A stretch of 64,000 nt of DNA from DASZTV01 sp035547515 (GCA_035547515.1 DASZUS010000077.1:15922-79921); one strand, 5' to 3'. Counted from the stretch's first letter, positions 27,576 through 37,255 are shown. Made by a program: numbers and translations. Notes: generated from the letters alone by a model not told the origin.

Positions 27576-29032
27576 TGGCGGCCCGCGACCTCGTCGTCGT
27601 CGGAGTGGCCCAGCAGACGGTCCGGCCGCCGGGACCGGCACCCGAGCCGCTCGTGTCGTGGGAGCAGGTCGCGCGTGCCGCGGCGGACGACGCGGGGGTG
27701 CCTGACCTGCTCGCCTCGATCGAGTCGATCCAGGTCGTCTACTGCCAGACCTGGCCGTACGACGACCCGGCCGGCCGGCTCGCCGAGCGGCTCGGCGCGG
27801 CGCCGAGACACAGGCTGTACTCGGGCATCGGCGGGACCGTCCCGCAGGTGCTGGTGTCGGAGACCGCCGCCGCGATGCAACGCGGCGAGCTGGACTGCGC
27901 CTTGATCGTGGGCGCCGAGGCGCTCGCGACCAAGAAGGCGTTGAAGCGGGCCGGCGAGCGGCCGGCGTGGTCGTTCCGGGAGAACCCGCCGTCGCCGTTC
28001 CCGTGGACGCCACCCCCGTCGGTCGAGCTCGCCCACGACGTGTTCCAGGCGTGGGAGACCTTCCCGCTGTGGGACACCGCCCGTCGCGCCAAGCGCGGCA
28101 GCGACCTCGCCTCCTACGCCCGCGAGATGGCGGAGATCATGGCGGCGATGACGCCGACCGCGGCGGCCAACCCGCACGCGTGGTCGCCGGAGGAGCTCAC
28201 CGTCGAGCAGATCGAGACCCCGGACGCGAGCAACCGTTACGTCGGCTGGCCCTACACCAAGTACGAGGTGTCGGTCATGGACGTCGACATGGCGGCCGCG
28301 CTGCTCGTGACGACGATCGAGAAGGCCGACGCGCTCGGCATTGCCGAGGACAAGCGGGTCTACCTCGCCGCGAGCGCGTACGCCGAGGACCCCGCCGGCA
28401 TCGCCGAACGCGCGGACATGTCGGCCTCGGCCGCAATGCGGCTGACCGGGGCCGCCGCTCTGCAGACCGCGGGCATCTCGCTTGCCGACGTGACCTGCTT
28501 CGACCTCTACTCCTGCTTCCCGTCCTCGCTCACGCTCGCCTGTGACGCGCTGGGGCTGGACTCGCTCGACCCTCGCGGGCTGACGGTCACCGGCGGCCTG
28601 CCGTTCGCGGGCGGGCCGGGCAGCGGATACGGGTTGCACAGCATCGCGACCGCTGTCGAGCGGCTGCGCGCCGAGGGCGGCAACGCGTTAGTCACCGGCG
28701 TGGGCATGCACCTGCAGAAGCACGTTGCGGCGGTCTACCGGCGCGAGCCCGGCTGGGCGCCGGCACCCGACGTACAGCCCGATGTCGAGGCCGCCCAGCC
28801 GCGCCTTCCGCTAGTCGACAGCTTCGAGGGCACCGCGACGGTTGCCGCCTACACCGTCGCGCACGACCGCGAGGGACCGCAGAGCGCGCTGCTCGTGCTC
28901 GACGTGCCCGGCGGCCGCACTCTCGCGCGGGCCTTCTCACCCGAGCTGCTCGCCGACGCCGAGTCGCGGGAGCTGGTCGGCGCGACCGTCACCGTGACGA
29001 CCGACGGCAAGAAGAACACGGCAAGCTGGTGA
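27575..29032 (+). CDS. Thiolase-like (Ltp/TLP1-type) protein with C-terminal OB-like domain
   Basis: The 485-residue thiolase-superfamily protein contains LYSGIGGTVPQVLVSETAAA, ALIVGAEALATKK, TCFDLYSCFPSSLTLA and the C-terminal loop GGLPFAGGPGSGYGLHSIA. After about residue 400 a beta-rich extension (TVAAYTVAHD...SALLVLDVPGG) matches the additional domain of thiolase-like protein type 1, an OB-fold-like module similar in idea to DUF35 partners of Ltp2 aldolases. The canonical first thiolase cysteine is not obvious: the LYSGIGG region lacks it, although TYSC-type Cys (LYSCFPS) is present. It may be a retro-aldolase or a degenerate thiolase. Translation is coupled to the P450. Confidence 0.8.
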   Translation: MAARDLVVVGVAQQTVRPPGPAPEPLVSWEQVARAAADDAGVPDLLASIESIQVVYCQTWPYDDPAGRLAERLGAAPRHRLYSGIGGTVPQVLVSETAAAMQRGELDCALIVGAEALATKKALKRAGERPAWSFRENPPSPFPWTPPPSVELAHDVFQAWETFPLWDTARRAKRGSDLASYAREMAEIMAAMTPTAAANPHAWSPEELTVEQIETPDASNRYVGWPYTKYEVSVMDVDMAAALLVTTIEKADALGIAEDKRVYLAASAYAEDPAGIAERADMSASAAMRLTGAAALQTAGISLADVTCFDLYSCFPSSLTLACDALGLDSLDPRGLTVTGGLPFAGGPGSGYGLHSIATAVERLRAEGGNALVTGVGMHLQKHVAAVYRREPGWAPAPDVQPDVEAAQPRLPLVDSFEGTATVAAYTVAHDREGPQSALLVLDVPGGRTLARAFSPELLADAESRELVGATVTVTTDGKKNTASW

Positions 29033-29048
29033 CCCGGGTGATGTCGCG

Positions 29049-30188
29049 ATGAACCGGGACGACCTGGTCGACGTGATGCGGCGCGCCATCAAGCTGCGCG
29101 CGGACAGCACCACAGACCTGATGCCCGACGAGCACCTCGAGCCTGCGGCGAGCTACACCGACGTCGAGCGGCACGCCCGGGAACGCGCGCTGGTCGCCGC
29201 TGCCCCCCAGCTGGTCGGCTACGCCGGCGAGCTGCCCAAGCCGGGCTCGTTCACCACGAAGGACGTGATGGGCACGCCCGTGCTGCTCACCCGGGCGAAG
29301 GACGGCAAGGTCCGCGCGTTCCACAACATCTGCCGACACCGGCAGGCCCCCGTCGCGACCGGCTGCGGGCTCGCGCAGCGGCTGGCCTGCCCGTACCACT
29401 CCTGGACCTATGACCTGACCGGCCGCGTCACCGGCGTACCGGGTGAGGAGGGGTTCTCCGCCGAGCGCTCGACCGAGGCGAAACTCGCCGAGCTGCCGGC
29501 CCAGGAGTACGCCGGCTTCCTGTGGGTCGGCCTGGACCCGGCGCAACCCCTCGACGTCGTCGCCCACCTCGGTGAGCTCGGCCCGCAGCTCGAGGCGTGG
29601 GACTTCGGCTCGTGGGCGCCGGTAGGCGAGAAGCGACTCGACGCGTCGATCAACTGGAAGCTCGGGCTCGACACGTTCGCCGAGAACTACCACTTCGCGA
29701 CCGTGCACACGACGACGTTCGCGAAGGTCGCGCACAGCAACTGCACCGTGTTCGACGCCTACGGCAGGCACCACCGGCTGGTCTTCCCGCTGCGGGCGAT
29801 CGACGAGGTCGCGGGCACGCCGGAGGACGAGTGGGTGCCGCTGGACCGCCTGGTGGTGATCTATGCCATCTACCCGAACGTGGTGCTGTCGGTCACCGCG
29901 GTCAACGGCGAGATCTTCCGGGTCTACCCCGGCAACACCCCGGGAGAGTCGACGACGTACCACCAGAACTCCTGGCGCTTCCCGCTGGCCGACGACGAAG
30001 CTCGAGCCAGCGCGGAGGCCGTCTTCGACTACGCCCATCACACGGTTCGCGACGAGGACTACGCACTTGCCGAGCGGGTGCAGGCGAACCTCGAGACCGG
30101 CTTGTCGTCCCACCTGCTGTTCGGCCGCAACGAGCCCGGCCTGCATCATCGTCATGCGGTCATCACCCAGGAGCTAGGAGCCCAGTGA
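29049..30188 (+). CDS. Rieske non-heme iron oxygenase, alpha subunit
   Basis: The 379-residue protein has a Rieske [2Fe-2S] centre (NICRHRQAPVATGCG and ACPYHSWTYD; C-x-H then C-x2-H) at about residues 90-120. The mononuclear iron site is in DTFAENYHFATVHTTT (N-Y-H...H). Length and motifs fit ring-hydroxylating or O-demethylating oxygenases such as KshA-like enzymes. The ATG at 29049 lies 17 bp after the thiolase stop. No reductase gene lies nearby, so electrons must come from elsewhere. It could act on a steroid-like or aromatic acid; the substrate is not readable. Confidence 0.88.
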   Translation: MNRDDLVDVMRRAIKLRADSTTDLMPDEHLEPAASYTDVERHARERALVAAAPQLVGYAGELPKPGSFTTKDVMGTPVLLTRAKDGKVRAFHNICRHRQAPVATGCGLAQRLACPYHSWTYDLTGRVTGVPGEEGFSAERSTEAKLAELPAQEYAGFLWVGLDPAQPLDVVAHLGELGPQLEAWDFGSWAPVGEKRLDASINWKLGLDTFAENYHFATVHTTTFAKVAHSNCTVFDAYGRHHRLVFPLRAIDEVAGTPEDEWVPLDRLVVIYAIYPNVVLSVTAVNGEIFRVYPGNTPGESTTYHQNSWRFPLADDEARASAEAVFDYAHHTVRDEDYALAERVQANLETGLSSHLLFGRNEPGLHHRHAVITQELGAQ

Positions 30189-31660
30189 GCATCACCCTGC
30201 TGCTCGACCTCGCCACGGGCATCGTGCCCGACCGGCTCGCCGTCGGCACTCGCGATGCCGGCATGACCTTCGCCGACCTCGACCGCAAGGCGCGCAACGC
30301 CGCTGCGCGGATCCAGGCCGAAGGCGCCGGCACGCTGGCCTACGTCGGACTGTCCGGTCCGGCCTTCCATGCGTCGCTGTTCGCGGCGGCGCACGCCAGC
30401 GTGCCTGCGGCGCCGCTGAACTACCGCCTCGCCGACGACCAGCTCGCCGACCTCATCGCGCAGCTCGACTCGCCGCTGATCGTTGCCGACGAGGCCTACC
30501 TGCCACATCTGCCGGCGGGCGTGCCCACCATCACCACCGCCGACCTGTTGTCGCTGCCTGACGCGGACCCCGAGTTCGTCGACGTGCCGGACGAGTCGAC
30601 CGCCGTGCTGCTGTTCACCAGCGGCACCACCAGTGCGCCGAAGGGCGTCATCCTCCGGCACTCGCATCTCGTCTCCTACGTGCTGCAGACGGTGGACCCC
30701 GGCTCGGCCGACGAGGCGGACGCCGCGCTCGTGTCGGTCCCGCCGTACCACGTCGCCGGCGTGGGGACCGTCTTGACCAACACCGCCGCCGGACGCCGGG
30801 TCGTCCACCTGCCGGACTTCGCGGCCGATGGCTGGCTGGACGTCGTCGCGCGCGAGGGCATCACCAGCGCGATGGTCGTCCCGACGATGCTCTCCCGCAT
30901 CGTCGACCACCTCGACGGCGCGCAGGCCGATGTCCCGACGCTGCGCTCGATCGCGTACGGCGGCGCGCGCGTCAGTCATCCCGTCCTCGCCGCGGCCCTG
31001 AAGGCGTTCCCGGAGACCGGATTCGTCAACGCCTACGGGCTGACTGAGACCTCGAGCACGATCGCACTGCTCGACCCGGACGACCACCGGGCGGCGCTGA
31101 CCAGCGACGACCCGGTCGTCCAGGCGCGGCTGTCGAGCGCCGGCAAGCTCATCCCCGGCATCGAGGCGCAGGTCCGCGACGAAGACGGAACGGTGCTGGC
31201 ACTCGGCGAGCCCGGCGAGCTGTGGGTGCGGGGACCCCAGGTATCGGGCGAGTACCTCGGCAAGGGCAGCGCGGTCGACGCCGACGGCTGGTTCCCGACC
31301 CGTGACCGCGCCTGGATCGACGCCGACGGCTACCTGTTCATCGAGGGCCGGACCGACGACACGATCATCCGTGGCGGCGAGAACATCGCCCCGGCGGAGG
31401 TCGAGGACGTCCTGGTCGAGCATCCCGACGTGCACGAGGTTGCGGTCGTCGGCGTACCGGACGACGAGTGGGGCGAGTGCATCGTGGCGGTCGTCGTCGC
31501 GCACCGTGAGGTCGACCCCGAGGAGCTTCGCGCGTTCGCGCGCAAGTCCCTGCGCGGCAGCCGTACGCCCGACCGCATCGTCTTCCGCGACGAGCTGCCG
31601 GTCACGGCGACCGGCAAGCTGCTGCGCCGCGTCCTCGTCGAGGAGCTCACCGCGGGCTGA
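30185..31660 (+). CDS. Acyl-CoA synthetase (FadD-like AMP-binding)
   Basis: The 491-residue ligase has VLLFTSGTTSAPKGVILRH, NAYGLTETSSTIALLD, GRTDDTIIRGGENIAPAEVE and LPVTATGKLLRR with the catalytic lysine. The GTG at 30185 overlaps the stop of the Rieske oxygenase (GTGA). It is the second ligase in the operon (the first is fused to the APH-like domain), which suggests activation both before and after oxidative steps. The acyl-binding half is shorter than in long-chain FadDs, so a small, aromatic or cyclic acid is plausible (inference). Confidence 0.88.
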   Translation: MSITLLLDLATGIVPDRLAVGTRDAGMTFADLDRKARNAAARIQAEGAGTLAYVGLSGPAFHASLFAAAHASVPAAPLNYRLADDQLADLIAQLDSPLIVADEAYLPHLPAGVPTITTADLLSLPDADPEFVDVPDESTAVLLFTSGTTSAPKGVILRHSHLVSYVLQTVDPGSADEADAALVSVPPYHVAGVGTVLTNTAAGRRVVHLPDFAADGWLDVVAREGITSAMVVPTMLSRIVDHLDGAQADVPTLRSIAYGGARVSHPVLAAALKAFPETGFVNAYGLTETSSTIALLDPDDHRAALTSDDPVVQARLSSAGKLIPGIEAQVRDEDGTVLALGEPGELWVRGPQVSGEYLGKGSAVDADGWFPTRDRAWIDADGYLFIEGRTDDTIIRGGENIAPAEVEDVLVEHPDVHEVAVVGVPDDEWGECIVAVVVAHREVDPEELRAFARKSLRGSRTPDRIVFRDELPVTATGKLLRRVLVEELTAG

Positions 31661-31694
31661 CGCTCGGCGTCGTACGGCGGCTAGCGTCGCGATC

Positions 31695-32414
31695 GTGCCC
31701 GAGCAGAACCCGCAGGCCAGCGCGGTGCTGTCCGACGTGCTGCGGGTGACAGCCGGCATGCCGGTCGAGGATGCGCTGGTCGTCGAGTCACTCGCGTACT
31801 CCACGCTTCAAGCCGGCCCGGAACATCGCGCCTGGCTCGCGGCCCGCGCGCCGCGAGAGCCGCGGGTCTCAGCACAGCCGGTCGAGGTCAGCCGCGACGA
31901 CGACGTCCTGCACGTGCGGCTGATCCGCCCGGAGCGACGCAACGCCATCGACGCGGCGACCCGCGACGCGCTGCTCGATGCCTTTGCGATTGCCGACGCG
32001 GATCCCGCGGTCGCGGTCGTGTGGCGCGGCGCCGGCCCGTCGTTCTGCGCCGGAGGGGATCTCGACGAGTTCGGGACGCTGAGCGACCCGGCCAGCGCGC
32101 ACCTGATCCGTACGGCGCGAAGCCTCGGCGCCGCGATCTACCGCCTGCGTGATCGCATCACCGTCTACGTGCACGGCGCCTGCGCCGGCGCGGGAGTAGA
32201 GCTGCCGGCCTTCGCGCACCGCGTGGTCGCCGACCCGGACACGACGTTCCTGCTTCCCGAGCTCGCGATGGGGCTGATCCCCGGAGCCGGCGGCACCGTG
32301 AGCCTGCCGCGGCGGATCGGTCGCAGACGCACCGAAGAGCTGGCGCGCAGCGGCGCGCCGATCGACGCGGTGACCGCTCTCGACTGGGGCCTGATCGACG
32401 AGATCGGCCGATGA
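31695..32414 (+). CDS. Enoyl-CoA hydratase/isomerase-like (crotonase)
   Basis: The 239-residue crotonase begins at GTG 31695. An N-terminal stretch of about 65 residues precedes the core and is not typical of the fold. The oxyanion-hole segments are SFCAGGDLDEFG and GACAGAGVELPAF, and the catalytic region is FLLPELAMGLIPGAGGTVSLPRR with Glu in LPELAMG. The C-terminal helical region is short, since it ends at GLIDEIGR. It overlaps the CaiB-like gene by 4 bp. The unusual N-terminal piece and short C-terminus distinguish it from the housekeeping hydratases elsewhere in this window. Confidence 0.82.
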   Translation: MPEQNPQASAVLSDVLRVTAGMPVEDALVVESLAYSTLQAGPEHRAWLAARAPREPRVSAQPVEVSRDDDVLHVRLIRPERRNAIDAATRDALLDAFAIADADPAVAVVWRGAGPSFCAGGDLDEFGTLSDPASAHLIRTARSLGAAIYRLRDRITVYVHGACAGAGVELPAFAHRVVADPDTTFLLPELAMGLIPGAGGTVSLPRRIGRRRTEELARSGAPIDAVTALDWGLIDEIGR

Positions 32415-33607
32415 GCGACCTCGATCTGCTCGCCGAGCGGACCCCGGTCGAGTCATGGGCGTACAGCGGCGCGATGGCGCTGACCGGTACGGCGGACGGG
32501 CCACCTCAGCTCGTCGCGGGCGAACCGGGCCACGCGGTCCTCAGCGCGCTGCGTCGGCTCGCCGGTACCGCCACCGCGATGGGGCTCGACACCACTGCGC
32601 TGCCGGACGAGCGCCTGCTCGGCGAGCGCGCGGCCGTGATGGGGCTGGCGCGGCGCGGTCGGATCTCGGCGGGCGGGGCGAGCAGGTTGCTCGAGGCAGC
32701 CGACGGCACGGTCGCCCTCACGCTGTCCCGACCGGACGACCTCACGTCGGTGCCCGCGCTGGTCGGGGGCGAGGCCGGCGACGATCCGTGGCAGTCGGTC
32801 ACCGACTGGTGCCGCAGCCGCACGGCGACCGAGGTCGTCGAGCGCGCGAGGTTGCTGGGGCTGGCAGCGGGCGCCGTCGATCACACGCTGCCACAACGCC
32901 AGCCGGAGCAGCCCGAACCAGCCGCACACCCGCCGGCTCGGGCTGCCGCGCCCCTTGTCGTGGACCTGTCTTCGCTTTGGGCAGGCCCGCTGTGCGCGCA
33001 CCTGCTCGGGCTGCTCGGCGCCCGGGTCATCGATGTCGAGAGCACGCGGCGTCCCGACCCCAGCCGCGACTTCGCGCCCGAGTTCCACCGCCTCCTGCGC
33101 AACGGCGCGCAGCGGTGCACGCTCGACTTCGCCGAGGCCGACGGCAGGTCGAGGCTGCGCGATCTGCTGCTGCACGCCGACATCGTCATCGAGGCGTCGC
33201 GGCCCCGTGCACTCGCCCAGCTCGGCATCGACGCCGATGCGATCACCTCTGCCTCCGGCGGCACCTGGGTGTCGATCACGGCGTACGGCCGAGAGCACAA
33301 CCGGATCGGTTACGGCGACGACGTTGCCGCGGCGGCCGGTCTGCTCGGCGGCGGGCCGGTGTTCGCCGGTGACGCGATCGCCGATCCGCTGACCGGCTGC
33401 CACGCCGCCGCCGCCGCGCTCGACGCCTGGAGCTGCGGGCGCTCGGGCGTGGTCGAGGTGTCCATGTACGACGTCGTGCGGTCCACTCGGACCGAGCTGG
33501 CGAATGCAGTCGTCGTACGCGACGGAGACGGGTGGGCAGTCGACGACGGCGACCGGTTGATCCCGGTCGCACCGCCGGCAGCCCGCCAGGCCAGCCGATG
33601 GTGCTGA
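32411..33607 (+). CDS. CoA-transferase family III (CaiB/BaiF) protein
   Basis: The 398-residue protein is a divergent class III CoA-transferase. Its second half carries the family core: VVDLSSLWAGPLCAHLLGLLGARVIDVES, ADIVIEASRPRALAQLGID and WVSITAYGRE. The first 180 residues are a poorly conserved module. The typical motif with the catalytic Asp after the first helix is not obvious, and the GHDINY-type segment is replaced by IGYGDDVAAAAGLL. It may therefore be an inactive or altered member. It is coupled to the crotonase and overlaps the downstream amidohydrolase start by 10 bp. Confidence 0.78.
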   Translation: MSDLDLLAERTPVESWAYSGAMALTGTADGPPQLVAGEPGHAVLSALRRLAGTATAMGLDTTALPDERLLGERAAVMGLARRGRISAGGASRLLEAADGTVALTLSRPDDLTSVPALVGGEAGDDPWQSVTDWCRSRTATEVVERARLLGLAAGAVDHTLPQRQPEQPEPAAHPPARAAAPLVVDLSSLWAGPLCAHLLGLLGARVIDVESTRRPDPSRDFAPEFHRLLRNGAQRCTLDFAEADGRSRLRDLLLHADIVIEASRPRALAQLGIDADAITSASGGTWVSITAYGREHNRIGYGDDVAAAAGLLGGGPVFAGDAIADPLTGCHAAAAALDAWSCGRSGVVEVSMYDVVRSTRTELANAVVVRDGDGWAVDDGDRLIPVAPPAARQASRWC

Positions 33608-34911
33608 TTCGCCGCGCGGAGGTCGACCGCAAGATCGTCGACGTCCGCTTCGACGGCCGGGTGATCCGGCAGGTCTCACCGCATCCGTTGACGCCGATCG
33701 GCGACGAGGAGGTGGTCGAGGCGGGTCGGTGCGCGCTGCTGCCTGGGCTTCACGACCACCACATCCACCTGCTCGCGACCGCGCGCGCTGCCACGTCGAT
33801 CGACGTCAGCAATGGCATCGACGCACTGGCCACAGCACCTGCCGGCAGCGGCTGGCTGCGTGCGGTGGGCGGCGCCGACGATCTCGATGCCGCGGCGATC
33901 GACCGGGTCGCTCCGCGGCGCCCGGTGCGCGTGCAGCACCACAGCGGAGCGATGTGGGTGCTCAACTCGGCGGGGCTGGCAGCGGTCGGTGCGGCGAGCT
34001 CGAGCGAGCCGGGGATCGAGCGTGACGCGAACGGGGTCCCGACCGGCCGGTTGTGGCGGCTGGACGGCTGGCTCGGTGATCGGATCGCCGACGATCCGCC
34101 GGACCTCGGCCCGCTCGGCCGCCGGCTCTCGCGGTACGGCATCACCGGCGTCACCGACGCGACCCCGACACTCGGCGCCGGCGCGGACCTGATCGCTGCC
34201 GCGAGGCTGCCGCAGCGGATCCATCTCCTAGCGGCTGACGCGCCTCGCTGGGCAACCACGGGGCCGCGCAAGATCGTCCTCGAGGACCACAGCCTTCCGA
34301 CGTACGACGACCTGCGCGAGACGATCGCGGACGCCCGGGTGCTCGGCCGCGCCGTCGCAGTGCACTGCGTGACCCGGGAGTCGCTGCTTCTACTGCTCGC
34401 GGTGCTCGACGAGATCGGGGCGATCCCGGGCGACCGGATCGAGCACGCGTCGCTCGCGGATGCGACGACGGTCGAGCGGATCAGCCGCCTCGGTCTCGCG
34501 GTCGTCACGCAGCCCGGCTTCATCTGCCAGCGGGGCGACCGCTACCTCGCGGACCTGCCGGCCGAGGACCTGCCCGATCTCTATCGCTACTCCTCGATGG
34601 TCGAGGCGAAGGTCAGCGTCGTGCCGAGCAGCGATGCGCCGTACGGTCCACTCGATCCATGGGCCGTGATGCGGGCGGCGCGGGACCGGCGCAGCGAGAG
34701 CGGCGCGCGGGTGAACGTGAAGGAGTGGGTCGCCGCCGCGATGGTGCTCGACGGGTATCTCCGCCCGCCCGAGGCGCTTGCCGCGCCACGGCGCCGCGTG
34801 GCGGCCGGGGCGCCGTCGGACCTGGTGCTCTTGCAGCTGCCGCTCGCCGAGGCGCTCGACGACCCGCGCGCCGAGGTGGTCCGCCACACCTGGCACTCCC
34901 GCCAGCGATAG
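33598..34911 (+). CDS. Amidohydrolase-family protein (YtcJ-like)
   Basis: The 437-residue metal-dependent hydrolase has the entry motif LPGLHDHHIHLLA (HxH), and later AVHCVTRES, GDRIEHASLAD and the SSDAPYGPLDPW aspartate, all typical metal ligands of the amidohydrolase TIM barrel. The N-terminal beta strands form the usual flanking sandwich. It may hydrolyse an amide, lactone or cyclic intermediate at the end of the operon's pathway. The ATG at 33598 lies within the end of the CaiB-like gene. It is the last gene of the plus-strand operon 23710-34911. Confidence 0.82.
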   Translation: MVLIRRAEVDRKIVDVRFDGRVIRQVSPHPLTPIGDEEVVEAGRCALLPGLHDHHIHLLATARAATSIDVSNGIDALATAPAGSGWLRAVGGADDLDAAAIDRVAPRRPVRVQHHSGAMWVLNSAGLAAVGAASSSEPGIERDANGVPTGRLWRLDGWLGDRIADDPPDLGPLGRRLSRYGITGVTDATPTLGAGADLIAAARLPQRIHLLAADAPRWATTGPRKIVLEDHSLPTYDDLRETIADARVLGRAVAVHCVTRESLLLLLAVLDEIGAIPGDRIEHASLADATTVERISRLGLAVVTQPGFICQRGDRYLADLPAEDLPDLYRYSSMVEAKVSVVPSSDAPYGPLDPWAVMRAARDRRSESGARVNVKEWVAAAMVLDGYLRPPEALAAPRRRVAAGAPSDLVLLQLPLAEALDDPRAEVVRHTWHSRQR

Positions 34912-34920
34912 CGAGCCCGG

Positions 34921-35820
34921 TCAGTAGTACCAGGGGAAGCCGGACCAGTCGGGATCGCGGCGCTGCAGGAAGGCGTCGCGACCTTCGGCGGCCTCGTCGG
35001 TCATGTAGCCCAGCCGCGTCGCCTCACCGGCGAAAAGCTGCTGACCGACCAGGCCGTCGTCGACCGCGTTGAAGGCGTACTTCAGCATCCGGATTCCCAT
35101 CGGGCTCATCGCGTTGACCTTCGCCGCCCACTCCAGTGCAACCCGCTCGAGGTCGGCGTGGTCGACGACCGCGTTGACCATGCCCATGCGGTGTGCGTCG
35201 TCCGCGGAGTACTCATCGCCGAGGAAGAAGATCTCGCGGGCGAACTTCTGCCCGACCTGACGGGCGAGGTACGCCGAGCCGAAGCCGCCGTCGAAACTCG
35301 CGACCTTCGCATCGGTCTGCTTGAACCGCGCATGCTCGCGGCTGGCCAGCGTGAGGTCGGAGACGACGTGCAGGCTGTGACCGCCGCCGGCCGCCCAGCC
35401 CGGTACGACGCAGATGACGACCTTGGGCATGAACCGGATCAGCCGCTGCACCTCGAGGATGTGCAGGCGGCCGGAGCGCGCCGGGTCGATCGTGTCGGCG
35501 GTGTCACCCTCGGCGTACCGGTAGCCGTCCCGGCCGCGGATCCGCTGGTCGCCGCCCGAGCAGAACGCCCACCCGCCGTCCTTGGGAGACGGGCCGTTGC
35601 CGGTGAGCAGGACGCAGCCGACGTCAGAGCTCATCCGCGCGTGGTCGAGAGCGGTGTAGAGCTCGTCGACCGTGCCGGGGCGAAACGCGTTGCGGACCTC
35701 GGGTCGGTTGAACGCGACGCGCACCGTGCCCGACGAGCGCGCCCGGTGATAGGTGATGTCGCTGAAGTCGAACCCCGCGACCTCGTCCCAGGCCGACGCG
35801 TCGAAGATCTCGGAAACCAC
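34921..35820 (-). CDS. menB: 1,4-dihydroxy-2-naphthoyl-CoA synthase
   Basis: The 299-residue MenB-type crotonase performs the ring-closing Dieckmann reaction from o-succinylbenzoyl-CoA in menaquinone synthesis. It shows the family markers FNRPEVRNAFRPGTVDEL, GWAFCSGGDQRIRGRDGY, VPGWAAGGGHSLH and DAKVASFDGGFGSAYLARQVG, and it ends in PDWSGFPWYY, the tail typical of MenB. It is convergent with the amidohydrolase 9 bp away. An 88-bp upstream gap holds the promoter region. It is a housekeeping gene isolated among catabolic ones, with no other men genes nearby. Confidence 0.93.
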   Translation of the reverse strand: MVSEIFDASAWDEVAGFDFSDITYHRARSSGTVRVAFNRPEVRNAFRPGTVDELYTALDHARMSSDVGCVLLTGNGPSPKDGGWAFCSGGDQRIRGRDGYRYAEGDTADTIDPARSGRLHILEVQRLIRFMPKVVICVVPGWAAGGGHSLHVVSDLTLASREHARFKQTDAKVASFDGGFGSAYLARQVGQKFAREIFFLGDEYSADDAHRMGMVNAVVDHADLERVALEWAAKVNAMSPMGIRMLKYAFNAVDDGLVGQQLFAGEATRLGYMTDEAAEGRDAFLQRRDPDWSGFPWYY

Positions 35821-35908
35821 CGTGCGAGCCTAAGGCGAAGCGCTCATCGGTGATGCCGGCAGACCGTAGGAAGGCGACCGGGTCCACTCCGAGCTGCGCA
35901 GAGCCAGG

Positions 35909-37255
35909 TCATGCGACGTCGACGGCGAGCAGCACCCAGGTGCCGTCGACCCCCTTGAGCGAGTGCGTCCCTCGGTCGACGAACGAGAACCCGCCACCCA
36001 GGACCAGATCCCGCACGGTACTCGAGACGAGTACCTCGCCGGCACCCGCCGCCGACGCTACGCGCGCCGCGACGTGCACCGCCAGTCCGGCAATGTCGTC
36101 GCCGCGACGCTCGATCTCTCCGGCATGCAACCCGGCCCGGATCGGGATGCCCGCCTCTCCCGCTGCTGCCACCATCGTCTTCCCGGCGCGCACCGCCCGG
36201 CTGGGGCTGTCGAACGTTGCGAGGAACCCGTCACCGGTCGACTTCACTTCGGCCCCGCCGTGGCGTTCGATCTCCTGCCGGATCACGCGGTCGTGGCGGT
36301 CGAGTACCCGCCGCCAGGCCGCGTCGCCCAGCTCGGTCGCCCGGCGGGTCGAGTCGACGATGTCGGTGAACAGCACGGTGGCGAGCAGGCGCTCCGAGGT
36401 GGCCGGCGCACCGACCTTGCCGGTGAGGAACCGCTCCGCCGCGGCAATGACCGCGTCGGCATCGCCCACCCATGGCACGTGGTCGATCCCGGGCAGCTCT
36501 ACCAGCTCTGCGCCCGGGATGTGGTCGGCGAGGTACCGGCCGTGGGCGATGTCGACGATGAGCTCGTCGGCGCGGTGCACGACGAGGGTCGGCGCCTGGA
36601 TCGAGGACAGCACGGCGCGCACGTCGATGTCGCGGATGTAGGCAAAGGCGTCCCGGACGGCACCTGGGCTAGCGCTGGCACGTTCGTATCCGGGGATCCA
36701 TTTCCGAAAGCCGGCGTCGTCGACGAGGCTCGGCATCCACATGGGGGTGAGCAAGGAATCAGGCGTCGCCCACTTGACGACGGCATCCGCGGACAACAAA
36801 TCGAAGGTCGCCGCGTCGAGACCGTGGGTGTAGTCCGGCGCCTGGGTGAAGCGCGCGGCCGTGCCGATCAGCAGCAGCTTGTCGACCCGCTCCGGGTAAG
36901 TCGCGGCGAACATCATGGCCATCGGGCCGCCCTCGGAGATGCCCGCCAAGGACGCCCGTTCCAGACCCTGAGCCTCCATGACGGCACGGATATCGTCGAT
37001 TCGCTCCTCGATGCCGTGAAAGCCGCTGCCGCGGTCCGACAGACCAGTGCCCCGCTTGTCGAAGTGCGTCACGGTCGCGAACTCGCCGAAACGCTTCAAG
37101 AAATGCGGATAGAGCCCAGTCGGGTCGGCCCACAGAGCTTCGATGTTCTGGACGAATGGCGGGATCCCGACGAGGGCGGGACCGTCGCCCCACGTCTGGT
37201 AGGCGATGTGAACCTCGCCGCTTCTCGCGTAACGAATCTCCGGGACCTCTCGCAC
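35909..37255 (-). CDS. Alpha/beta hydrolase fused to class III adenylate/guanylate cyclase
   Basis: The 448-residue protein has an N-terminal alpha/beta hydrolase (about residues 1-270; nucleophile elbow SLAGISEGGPMAMMF, acid/His region PGIDHVPWVGD) and a C-terminal class III cyclase domain (about 285-448). The latter has TVLFTDIVDSTRRATELGD (first metal Asp), KSTGDGFLATF (second metal Asp) and HAGEIERRGDDIAGLAVHVAARV (split: HAGEIERRG). Such fusions are common in actinobacteria and may make cAMP in response to a lipid or ester ligand. The ATG is at 37255. It is divergent from ogt. Confidence 0.9.
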   Translation of the reverse strand: MREVPEIRYARSGEVHIAYQTWGDGPALVGIPPFVQNIEALWADPTGLYPHFLKRFGEFATVTHFDKRGTGLSDRGSGFHGIEERIDDIRAVMEAQGLERASLAGISEGGPMAMMFAATYPERVDKLLLIGTAARFTQAPDYTHGLDAATFDLLSADAVVKWATPDSLLTPMWMPSLVDDAGFRKWIPGYERASASPGAVRDAFAYIRDIDVRAVLSSIQAPTLVVHRADELIVDIAHGRYLADHIPGAELVELPGIDHVPWVGDADAVIAAAERFLTGKVGAPATSERLLATVLFTDIVDSTRRATELGDAAWRRVLDRHDRVIRQEIERHGGAEVKSTGDGFLATFDSPSRAVRAGKTMVAAAGEAGIPIRAGLHAGEIERRGDDIAGLAVHVAARVASAAGAGEVLVSSTVRDLVLGGGFSFVDRGTHSLKGVDGTWVLLAVDVA

